Shown in pieces: positions 16,192-22,609 of a DNA stretch of 24,662 nt. The notes beneath the pieces are model-generated. The model worked only from the letters and a program-made list of their open reading frames with translations, was not told the DNA's origin and searched no databases. The DNA comes from Oscillospiraceae bacterium. GTDB taxonomy: Bacteria > Bacillota_A > Clostridia > Oscillospirales > Oscillospiraceae. Position 1 is the first letter of the stretch. The number at the start of each line of letters is the position of its first letter. The DNA lies in the NCBI GenBank assembly GCA_017408725.1, contig JAFQUA010000074.1, positions 1 to 24,662 of the forward strand, given 5' to 3'. Made by a program: the position numbers and the translations under genes.

Positions 16192-17384
16192 GTAACATCA
16201 TCGATTCAACGATTCAGTCCTATGTGAAAAACGCAGAGCTTTCTGGCGCTGCCTTGATGGTCCGTAAGGGCGGAAAAGTAGTTTATCATAACAAATGGGG
16301 CTGGACAGACATTGCCGACCAAACCCCGATCACAGATGCTTCCGTCTTTCGTATGATGTCCATGACCAAGCCGGTCACCGCCGTTGGTATTTTGAAGCTG
16401 ATGGAAAAGGGACTGCTGTCTTTGGATGATCCCATTACCAAATTTCTGCCCCTGTTCCAGAATATGCAGGTCAGTATCGACAAGCGTTACGAATTCAGAC
16501 CCGGCATGAATCCGCTGTCTCTGCTGCCCAAGATGCTGTTTTTCCGCATGGGCAACGTAAAAACAGAGCCAGCCACCCGGGATATCACCATTCGGGATCT
16601 TCTCAGTCACTCCTCCGGTCTTGCACAGGGTATCGTGGGTTTGCTTGCCATGCGAAAGGACAAATCGATCAAGAAAAGTCTTGCACAGCAAGCGGATGTT
16701 CTCAGCCAGTATGTTCTGGATTTCCAGCCGGGTACAGGAACAGGATACTCCCCGCTTGCGGGCTTTGATATGCTTACCAGGATCTTAGAGGTGGCCTCGG
16801 GCATGGACGCAGACGCATATTTCCGCAAGGAGATTTTTGACCCTCTGGGCATGGCAGACTCCTTCTTCTGGCCCAATGACACCCAAAAGCAACACATCGT
16901 AAAATGCTATAAGCGAAAGAAAAATCGTCTTGTGGATGTGACCGGCACCAAGGATGATATGTACGGGATTCTTGCCTGCGAGGCAGGGTACATTGCCGGC
17001 TGCGGTGGCTTGTTCTCCACGCTGGCAGATTACGACCGGTTTGCGCAGATGCTTGCAAACGGCGGCACACTGGACGGCGTGACCATTCTGAAGCCGGAAA
17101 CGGTGGAGCTAATGCATACGGAAGCGCCGGAAAAGCATATGGAGCCGGATCCCGGCCAGGTGTGGGGATTGGGTGTTAAGATCCGGCAGGATCCTGCCAA
17201 GGGCAATCTCCCCGTGACCGCCGGTACTTACGGTTGGAGCGGCGCTTTCGGTACCCACTTTTTCATCAGCCCCAAGGATGATCTTTCCTGTGTTTGGATG
17301 ACCAATCGCACCGATCTGGGGGGCTCCGGTTCCTACATCAGCGCAAAGATCGAGGAGCTGGTATTCAGTGAATTTGGAGGATGA
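16188..17384 (+). CDS. Beta-lactamase-fold serine hydrolase (class C/EstB family VIII esterase-like)
   Basis: A 398-residue enzyme of the beta-lactamase/transpeptidase-like superfamily. The SxxK motif is S58-M-T-K61, the Tyr motif is Y187-S-P, and HSSGL and a GWSGAFGT segment fit the third motif region. The divergent second and third motifs and the lack of a signal peptide point to an intracellular esterase or acyltransferase (EstB or LovD type), not an antibiotic-hydrolysing beta-lactamase. The start at 16188 overlaps the TetR stop by four bases; the longer frame starts inside the TetR gene. It is followed after four bases by a metallo-hydrolase gene. Context suggests action on an ester or lactone of the same substrate as the divergent operon. 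Confidence 0.85.
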   Translation: MSNIIDSTIQSYVKNAELSGAALMVRKGGKVVYHNKWGWTDIADQTPITDASVFRMMSMTKPVTAVGILKLMEKGLLSLDDPITKFLPLFQNMQVSIDKRYEFRPGMNPLSLLPKMLFFRMGNVKTEPATRDITIRDLLSHSSGLAQGIVGLLAMRKDKSIKKSLAQQADVLSQYVLDFQPGTGTGYSPLAGFDMLTRILEVASGMDADAYFRKEIFDPLGMADSFFWPNDTQKQHIVKCYKRKKNRLVDVTGTKDDMYGILACEAGYIAGCGGLFSTLADYDRFAQMLANGGTLDGVTILKPETVELMHTEAPEKHMEPDPGQVWGLGVKIRQDPAKGNLPVTAGTYGWSGAFGTHFFISPKDDLSCVWMTNRTDLGGSGSYISAKIEELVFSEFGG

Positions 17385-17388
17385 GGAC

Positions 17389-18162
17389 ATGGATCATATT
17401 TTCCACTGCGAAGTAAAACCGGGGTTGTATATTCTCTGCGACGACCGGCAAAGTCCCACAGACGACCCCAAATCCCTGGTCCCCGGCAAACCCACAGGGA
17501 ATTCCTATCTGGTGGTGGGCAGCGAAAAAGCGATCCTTTTGGACCTTGCCCTGGACAACAAAAGCTTAAAGGAGTATGCGGAAAACCTGGCGGGTGTGCC
17601 GGTGCAGTTGGTGCTAAGTCATGCCCATGTGGATCACATTTACCACATCACCCAATTCCCGGAGGTCTGGCTACATCCCGATGACGAAAAGCTCCTGCGG
17701 CATGGGGCAGTTTTCCAGAGGCCTGTCAAGAATTGTCCGCCCCTGCATTTCCTGCGAGATGGTGAGATCATCGACCTTGGCAACCGCATTCTGGATGTGA
17801 TCCATCTGCCGGGACATACAGACGGCAGTATCCTGCTGATTGACAGGAATACCCGGACATTGTTGGGCGGCGATACCGTGGCCCGGCATTTGCTCCACGG
17901 AATGCACACGAAAATACCGCCGGAGGAGATCATCCGTCGCATGGAAGCACTGAAGGATCTGCATTTTGATACGATCTACTGCACCCATGACCGCTGTTCC
18001 CTCCCCAAAAGCCATATTGATCTGATCCAAGAAGTACTGCGCAGATATCCCATCGAGGGAAAGTTGCAAACCATCCCCCTTTTGACTAAGATAAGGACTT
18101 TTTCCATTGGCGCACAGAAAGAATTACATTATTGCGATGTTGCAGCGGTGGAACACAAATAA
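17389..18162 (+). CDS. Metallo-beta-lactamase-fold hydrolase
   Basis: A 257-residue cytoplasmic MBL-fold enzyme with all metal ligands: HAHVDH at 78-83, His143 in LPGHTDGS, Asp162 in GGDT and His200 in CTHD. This set supports a dinuclear Zn or Fe site of the glyoxalase-II/lactonase type. It has none of the added domains of RNase J, flavodiiron or alkylsulfatase families. The start at 17389 is set by GGAGGATGAGG. It is translated right after the serine hydrolase and was followed by a further gene, now a stub. A lactone or thioester substrate derived from the locus compound would fit, but this is inference. Confidence 0.85.
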   Translation: MDHIFHCEVKPGLYILCDDRQSPTDDPKSLVPGKPTGNSYLVVGSEKAILLDLALDNKSLKEYAENLAGVPVQLVLSHAHVDHIYHITQFPEVWLHPDDEKLLRHGAVFQRPVKNCPPLHFLRDGEIIDLGNRILDVIHLPGHTDGSILLIDRNTRTLLGGDTVARHLLHGMHTKIPPEEIIRRMEALKDLHFDTIYCTHDRCSLPKSHIDLIQEVLRRYPIEGKLQTIPLLTKIRTFSIGAQKELHYCDVAAVEHK

Positions 18163-18183
18163 TACGATACGGAGGAAATACAA

Positions 18184-18321
18184 CTGGGTACTGTAAGATT
18201 ATTGAAACCCGAGGAGTTGGGTCTGACACAGAATGTGCAGCCCTTTGAGGATGGACTGCGGACAGAGGAAAAGTCCGGCAGCTACGAATCTATCTCACGA
18301 AGAAGTAAATTTTCTAATTGA
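18184..18321 (+). pseudogene. 5' remnant of a fourth gene in the tetR operon (possibly CrtC-like)
   Basis: After GGAGG at 18171-18175 a reading frame of 45 codons begins at CTG 18184 and ends at TGA 18319-18321. It begins GTVRLLKPEELGLTQN and continues to FEDGLRTEEKSGSYE, then changes to SISRRSKFSN, which looks like out-of-context sequence. The first 35 residues resemble the lead-in to CrtC/hydroxyneurosporene-synthase-like (lipocalin-type) proteins, which often read ...DGLRT...EWWYFD. This is from memory and uncertain. The missing WWYFD and everything after suggests the gene was cut off near 18288 by a deletion or insertion. The non-standard start may be a decayed ATG. Confidence 0.5.
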
Positions 18322-18378
18322 AGACAATGTTATTTCTACACGTAATATTCTTTAATGAGTAACCCCTCTGACAAATAC

Positions 18379-18413
18379 AAAGTGAGCCAATGAAATTGCC
18401 ATTGGCTCACTTT
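18379..18413 (+). terminator. Hairpin terminator after the truncated tetR operon
   Basis: A perfect 14-bp stem (arms 18379-18392 and 18400-18413) with a 7-nt loop. The stem ends in AAA/TTT and is followed by CATGATTTTC on the plus strand. It could stop transcripts from the tetR operon before the next gene. Confidence 0.75.
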
Positions 18414-18484
18414 CATGATTTTCTATCTTTTGCTGTATCCCATGCGAATTCCCCTTGATGTCACAATCGGGTATCAACTGTGAC

Positions 18485-18513
18485 TTTATCTTTTTTCGGT
18501 TCTACTGTATAGT
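18485..18513 (+). promoter_or_regulatory. Possible promoter of the small membrane peptide and hydrolase pair
   Basis: TATAGT at 18508-18513 with a weak TTTATC 17 bases upstream (18485-18490). The -10 lies in an imperfect dyad, TACTGTATAGTA (18503-18514), that could be a repressor site. The -35 is poor, so the call is tentative. Confidence 0.3.
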
Positions 18514-18573
18514 ATATGATGTAACAAATGTTGCGCCAAGTAAAAAACAGAAAAAGATGAAAGGAAATTTACA

Positions 18574-18708
18574 ATGATTATGATGATGAAACGATTGATT
18601 ATCATTGCTGCAATAGTAGTTGTTGCTTTTGTGCTTGGCAGACTTGCTGTTCGAGCCTTTATGAACTTGCTGTTGGGTGGCACGCTGTTTGGAGGAAATT
18701 TTCTATGA
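18574..18708 (+). CDS. Small (44-residue) single-pass membrane peptide
   Basis: The frame runs from ATG 18574 to TGA 18706-18708. It begins MIMMMKRLII, followed by a hydrophobic run (IIAAIVVVAFVLGRLAV) and a glycine-rich end (LLGGTLFGG). AAAGGAAATT lies about 6 bases upstream. The stop overlaps the start of the membrane-anchored hydrolase (ATGA), and the hydrolase ribosome binding site GGAGG lies in its last codons, so translation is probably coupled. I do not recognise the family. It could be a partner or stability factor for the hydrolase, or a leader peptide that only sets its translation. Confidence 0.6.
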   Translation: MIMMMKRLIIIAAIVVVAFVLGRLAVRAFMNLLLGGTLFGGNFL

Positions 18709-19664
18709 AGAAGGGAGTACGAAAAATGCTGTGGGGATTTCTCTATGTCATGATTTTTATTGTGGTGTTTGCACTTTCTGTCATTTTGAAGATTACATAC
18801 AGCCCATTGGATGATAAATATTCCGTAGACTGGACTGATTCTGTTGGAACGACGCACACCGATTTTTCTTATGGCGAAAAGGAAGCGAACAAATTTGACT
18901 TGTATCTCCCTGCGGATAACAGCAAGAAAAGCTACGGTCTTGTTGTCTATCTTCACGCAGGCGGTTTTACTTCCGGTGACAAAAAGGACGATACCAAAAT
19001 GCTCCAATGGCTCTGCTCCAAAGGATATGTAGCTGCCGGTATCAACTACACGCTGTTCAATGAAGAAAATCCCACCGCCAGCGTTTACAGCCAGTCAGTG
19101 GAAATCAGAGAAAGCATCCCTTACGTGATTGCCGAAGCGGAAAGGCTGGGATATGTCATCGACAAAATGGCGATTGGTGGCGGATCTGCCGGACACGCTC
19201 TTGCGATGATCTATGCCTATCGTGATGCAGCGCAGGCTCCCGTTCCGGTTGTGCTGACTTTTGGTGCTGTCGGCCCTGCCAGCTTCTATCAGGAGGATTG
19301 GGGCATCTTTGGACTTGACCAGAGTGATGAAGCCTGTGCAGGACTGTTCTCTGTTATGTCAGGAACAGCGATTACAACAGAAGAAGTCGCAAACGGAACC
19401 TATTTGGAAAAGGTCAAACCAATTTCTGCTGCGGATTGGGTAACTGATGAATCACCTGCGACCGTTGTTGCCTACGGAACACATGATAAAATACAGCCGT
19501 TCCTTGCCTCCCTGCGATTGAAAGCTGCGTTGGAGGATCATGGAGTTGACCACCAGTATTTTGAACTGCCCCATTCCGGACATGGATTGCAAAATGATAA
19601 TTTGCTGTATGAAAAGTGGATGAATGCAGTGGCAGAATATTTGAGTCAGTATTTGGGCATGTAG
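18705..19664 (+). CDS. Membrane-anchored alpha/beta hydrolase (esterase/lipase-like)
   Basis: A 319-residue protein. Residues 8-30 form an N-terminal membrane segment (MLWGFLYVMIFIVVFALSVI) and the rest is an extracytoplasmic alpha/beta hydrolase. Oxyanion motif HAGG is at 84-87, the nucleophile is Ser161 in GGGSAGH, Asp261 is in YGTHDKIQP and His293 in HSGHG. This is the layout of BD-FAE and hormone-sensitive-lipase-like esterases. GGAGG precedes the start, and the gene overlaps the 44-residue membrane peptide. Its composition looks lower in GC than the rhamnoside locus. It may be a cargo gene of the conjugative element or a separate insertion. The substrate is unknown. Confidence 0.85.
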   Translation: MKKGVRKMLWGFLYVMIFIVVFALSVILKITYSPLDDKYSVDWTDSVGTTHTDFSYGEKEANKFDLYLPADNSKKSYGLVVYLHAGGFTSGDKKDDTKMLQWLCSKGYVAAGINYTLFNEENPTASVYSQSVEIRESIPYVIAEAERLGYVIDKMAIGGGSAGHALAMIYAYRDAAQAPVPVVLTFGAVGPASFYQEDWGIFGLDQSDEACAGLFSVMSGTAITTEEVANGTYLEKVKPISAADWVTDESPATVVAYGTHDKIQPFLASLRLKAALEDHGVDHQYFELPHSGHGLQNDNLLYEKWMNAVAEYLSQYLGM

Positions 19665-19708
19665 GAGATTCCACTTCATATTGGCACAAAACAAGTGTTT
19701 TCCTTAAT

Positions 19709-19942
19709 CTATTCATATTGATCAGGAAAAGTTCTCCGGAGATATTCCATGTTCTTTTCCTCATTTTCCAGATTATAGTGGTGTATCGCATCGATCAAGG
19801 CCAGTATGATCTCCTGCCGCATATCTTCATCCCCACCGCTCATTTCCTCTATCATCGGGGTGTAATGCTGAATGATTTTCTCAATTGCCTCGTTATCACC
19901 GCCAACGGCAGCAATGATCAGTTCATAGCTGGGCATCTCCAT
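19709..19942 (-). CDS. Small HTH_16-type conjugative-transposon protein
   Basis: A 77-residue helical protein with the look of the helix-turn-helix conjugative-transposon-like domain (HTH_16, as in Tn916 ORF8): SYELIIAAVGGDNEAIEKIIQHYTPMIEEM, then DEDMRQEIILALIDAI. It lacks the central tyrosine-rich stretch of longer members. AGGAG lies 10 bases before the start. It follows the DUF2325 gene by 18 bases, so it is co-transcribed. In Tn916-type elements this gene sits near the regulatory and xis/int end. Here the next gene is an opposite-strand hydrolase with no xis or int. Function in the element is regulatory or unknown. Confidence 0.75.
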   Translation of the reverse strand: MEMPSYELIIAAVGGDNEAIEKIIQHYTPMIEEMSGGDEDMRQEIILALIDAIHHYNLENEEKNMEYLRRTFPDQYE

Positions 19943-19960
19943 GATTTGTCTCTCCTGTCT

Positions 19961-22201
19961 TTATTTCTGTGCTTCCTGCATATCCTGCTGGGCAAGCTGC
20001 TCCGCGCATTTCAGCGCGCTGGCATAGGAAAAATATCGAACCGGGATGCTGTATTTCCGGGTTTCGTCCAGGATTTTATAGTAATAGGCATGGGATATGG
20101 CGTTGGACTGTATCCATACAATGTCTGCTCTGCGGATCAGTTCTGCATTGGGAACCATGCTCTTGTCTATGAACCGCACATCCGGCAGCCGGGGTTTGAT
20201 CTCCCTTGCCCAAGAATCATGCCCACCAAACACCACGATCCTCTGGAAGTTGTGGTACGGAAACAGGATACTGTCAGCAGACGATTCTCCTTCATATACA
20301 TCTTCCTGTAGGTGGAACACCAGTTCCCGGAGGTCTGCCAGTTCCTGCCGGTCAAGTGCCTCTTTCTGCTCTTGGGCGGCATGGTTCTTTTTGACCTCAC
20401 GCAGCTCCCGGTCTGCTTCATAGACCGTCTGCTTCAGCCTGCTGTTTTCAGACTGCAGCAACGCGATCCTAGCTTTCAGATCCTCCAGTGATTCCGTCTG
20501 CACATCATTCTGTTCTTCCTCCGGCTGTTCCTCCGGTTCCCATTCCATACTGGGCAGCTTCCGGCTGCGGTATTTACCTTCTCCTAAGAGGTTCATGCAG
20601 TAGATCAGCGGATGGAGGGCCTTCTTGCCGGTAATGCCATAGGTATCCAAATCCGGCAGGGCCGGATAGTACCGCTTCAGATTTCTTGGCATGATGCACC
20701 CAGTCATCTCATACATGACCTGCGCCAGACTGACCTTTTCCTGGTAGCCCAGTTCATCTTCATATTGATCCAGGTATTGCATTCGGTTCCAGCTTTCCAG
20801 TTCCGGGACCTTTATCCGCTTGGGTAGCTCTGTCTGCACAGCACCCGGTACAAAGTCATTGATATCGGGAGCAAAATGATCCCACACCCCCTCTGCTTCA
20901 CCATGATACGAAGTTCTGCACCATGGGAGGGTATCCATGGTCATGGAGAACAGGGTCACACCGGGATAGTACAGGTAGGGGTAGTCAAATCCCCGGTCTA
21001 TCAGGTACAGGAACGCGAAGCACATGGCATAGGGGTCTTCTATTTCGATGCCCTCCCAAATATCCGCAATTGCTTCTCCATACTGCTCCGTGATCCATTC
21101 TCTGGGTTTGAACAGGAAGCTGGAGCTATCGCACCAAAGCTCTGATATCTTATCTCCTATCTCATCCCACTGTTCGTCCAGTTCCTCTTTTTCTTCCTGC
21201 AGCCGTCTTGCGGTATGTATCAGATCCTGATACCGGGAAGCTGTGGTGACCGCCGCATTCATCTGTCCTTGGGGCAGCATTGGAGGCAGGCCATTCATCA
21301 TAGATGGGATGACCGGCTTTTCTACTTGGAGCAGGGAGCGGATCGAATCGGATGTCTGTGTCAGGCTTTGGGCCGCCCGATCCACATCGGAATTATACCG
21401 CTCGATCCCCGCGTGGATCTTGGTTTCCTCTCTGGCATAAATCATCCGGCTTTTATAGTACCGCTGGGTAATATCCCAGTATTTATCCATGTACGCTCTG
21501 ACTGCTCTATCGATATCTGCTTGTGGAATGAAGCTGAGTATTTTCTCAAAGGTGCTCCGGGACGGTACATCCTGCCGGTGCAGATTCTCCACGGTATAGC
21601 CGTCAAGGTAGTACCGGTTCTTTGGCGATCCGGTTTTCTTTTCGGCACTTCTGATTCCTACGCAATCCGTGTTCCGGTTTTGCAGGACGGACAGCATTCC
21701 AAGCAGCATTTCCTCGCTGTGGCATGGGTCCCAGACATTCGGCATTCCCACTTCGACAGGATCTATCTGATCAGGTAATAGTTCTGCTATCTCCTGAATG
21801 CTTCCATGATCCCGGATCACATCCAGCATCCAGATCGTGGCACCCAGCAGACCTGCCTTGAATTCTTCCTCCATATCGTAGGCCAGCCGGGGCGTGGCAT
21901 TTGCTTCTATCCAGTCTGTTTCAAAGTCAAACCCTTCCGGGACACTTGGGCAGACTGCACGGAATTTGGACTTGAATTCCTCCATGGTGGCTGCCGTAGC
22001 GGAGATCCGCCGCTTTACCCGGATGGAATCATAATCCACGCCGCCATAAAACCGCTGATTCTCTGCCCGGCGCTTGCCTACATCCTTCATGTAACTGTGA
22101 TACACACGGCGCACCGCTTCCTCCTGCTGGCGCAGGGGATTGGGCACTGTTTTATTCTTGATCTGCTTTGCAGAATTCTGTTTCTTTTTCTTCTTTGCCA
22201 T
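19961..22201 (-). CDS. Large DUF2325-type protein of the conjugative element
   Basis: A 746-residue protein of unknown function. The N-terminus is very basic (MAKKKKKQNSAKQIKNKT). A long middle region has no domain I recognise. An acidic linker (EPEEQPEEEQ, near 570) leads to a coiled coil (about 580-645, LKARIALLQSENSRLKQTV). The C-terminal 90 residues, from RIVVFGGHDSW at 654, match the DUF2325 pattern, including ISHAYYYKI and the alternating strand-helix layout of a small Rossmann-like domain. The start is supported by AAGGAG 7 bases upstream. It lies between the winged-helix gene and the HTH_16 gene, with its own promoter-like sequence at 22250-22255. Stand-alone DUF2325 proteins are about 100 residues, so the 650-residue extension is notable. 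Confidence 0.7.
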   Translation of the reverse strand: MAKKKKKQNSAKQIKNKTVPNPLRQQEEAVRRVYHSYMKDVGKRRAENQRFYGGVDYDSIRVKRRISATAATMEEFKSKFRAVCPSVPEGFDFETDWIEANATPRLAYDMEEEFKAGLLGATIWMLDVIRDHGSIQEIAELLPDQIDPVEVGMPNVWDPCHSEEMLLGMLSVLQNRNTDCVGIRSAEKKTGSPKNRYYLDGYTVENLHRQDVPSRSTFEKILSFIPQADIDRAVRAYMDKYWDITQRYYKSRMIYAREETKIHAGIERYNSDVDRAAQSLTQTSDSIRSLLQVEKPVIPSMMNGLPPMLPQGQMNAAVTTASRYQDLIHTARRLQEEKEELDEQWDEIGDKISELWCDSSSFLFKPREWITEQYGEAIADIWEGIEIEDPYAMCFAFLYLIDRGFDYPYLYYPGVTLFSMTMDTLPWCRTSYHGEAEGVWDHFAPDINDFVPGAVQTELPKRIKVPELESWNRMQYLDQYEDELGYQEKVSLAQVMYEMTGCIMPRNLKRYYPALPDLDTYGITGKKALHPLIYCMNLLGEGKYRSRKLPSMEWEPEEQPEEEQNDVQTESLEDLKARIALLQSENSRLKQTVYEADRELREVKKNHAAQEQKEALDRQELADLRELVFHLQEDVYEGESSADSILFPYHNFQRIVVFGGHDSWAREIKPRLPDVRFIDKSMVPNAELIRRADIVWIQSNAISHAYYYKILDETRKYSIPVRYFSYASALKCAEQLAQQDMQEAQK

Positions 22202-22249
22202 TGTGAAACTCCTTATTTCATTATCAGCGTTTACAATGCGTTTTCTACC

Positions 22250-22273
22250 ATTATACCGATTATTTCGGAAATA
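22250..22273 (-). promoter_or_regulatory. Promoter with overlapping dyads upstream of the DUF2325 gene
   Basis: On the minus strand a perfect TATAAT (22250-22255) lies about 49 bases before the start codon. Two overlapping dyads sit directly upstream in the spacer: CCGA-N5-TCGG (22256-22268) and TATTTC-N1-GAAATA (22261-22273). No good -35 hexamer is seen. The layout suggests a regulated promoter. Confidence 0.4.
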
Positions 22274-22304
22274 GCCAGACTCTTCGCATTGACAATTTTA
22301 CTAT

Positions 22305-22562
22305 TTATCCGCCCAGTTTATAAAGCAAACTGCTGTTGCCGCCATTCTCCCGATACCTCTGCTCTGTCTGGATCAACCCTGCTTTCCGCAGGTCAGCAAG
22401 TGCCCTCCGGGTGGTGGATTCGGACAGCTTCAGGTCTTTGGAGATCGTAGGGATGGAGGGCCAGCAGGTATTCTTCTTCCCTGCCCGGTCGGCCAGGTAT
22501 ATGTACACAGAGATTGCCCGGTGGGGCAGATCCATTCGGTATAGCTCTGTCAAGTTTCGCAT
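22305..22562 (-). CDS. Winged-helix (HTH_36-type) protein of the conjugative element
   Basis: An 85-residue protein that is almost entirely one winged-helix domain of the HTH_36 type: MDLPHRAISVYIYLADRAG, then CWPSIPTISKDLKLSESTTR with recognition helix, then ALADLRKAGLIQTEQRYREN as the wing. Such domains occur alone in conjugative elements and as the N-terminal part of replication initiators. Here no replication domain follows, so it is a small DNA-binding regulator or a reduced initiator. GGAGG is 8 bases before the start. It follows the coupling-protein gene across a 45-base gap that holds a hairpin. Confidence 0.8.
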   Translation of the reverse strand: MRNLTELYRMDLPHRAISVYIYLADRAGKKNTCWPSIPTISKDLKLSESTTRRALADLRKAGLIQTEQRYRENGGNSSLLYKLGG

Positions 22563-22580
22563 TCAATATTCCTCCGTTAT

Positions 22581-22609
22581 GGGTGGGGCTGCATGGCCCC
22601 ACCCTTTTT
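22581..22609 (+). terminator. Hairpin with plus-strand T tract inside the conjugation operon
   Basis: A perfect 9-bp GC-rich stem (arms 22581-22589 and 22596-22604, GGGTGGGGC) with a 6-nt loop, followed on the plus strand by TTTTT. As a terminator it points opposite to all neighbouring genes. On the minus strand it would be a simple intercistronic hairpin just before the HTH_36 ribosome binding site. Confidence 0.55.

Larger units (their letters stand above)
18322..18573. other. Intergenic region at the junction between catabolic locus and element
   Basis: About 250 AT-rich bases separate the gene stub from the small membrane peptide. They hold the hairpin terminator at 18379-18413 and a possible promoter near 18485-18513. 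I see no terminal inverted repeat, no tRNA end and no integrase site, so the junction type cannot be named. Confidence 0.5.

Noticed and set aside
16188..18162. Antibiotic resistance by the beta-lactamase-fold and metallo-beta-lactamase-fold genes
   Set aside because: Neither has a signal peptide. The serine enzyme has esterase-type motifs, and the metallo enzyme looks like the glyoxalase-II/lactonase type. Both sit in a catabolic operon.
22222..22236. CcpA (cre)-like sequence in the leader of the DUF2325 gene
   Set aside because: It matches only most of the consensus and lacks the final CA. A conjugative-element gene is not an expected catabolite-control target, so chance is likely.
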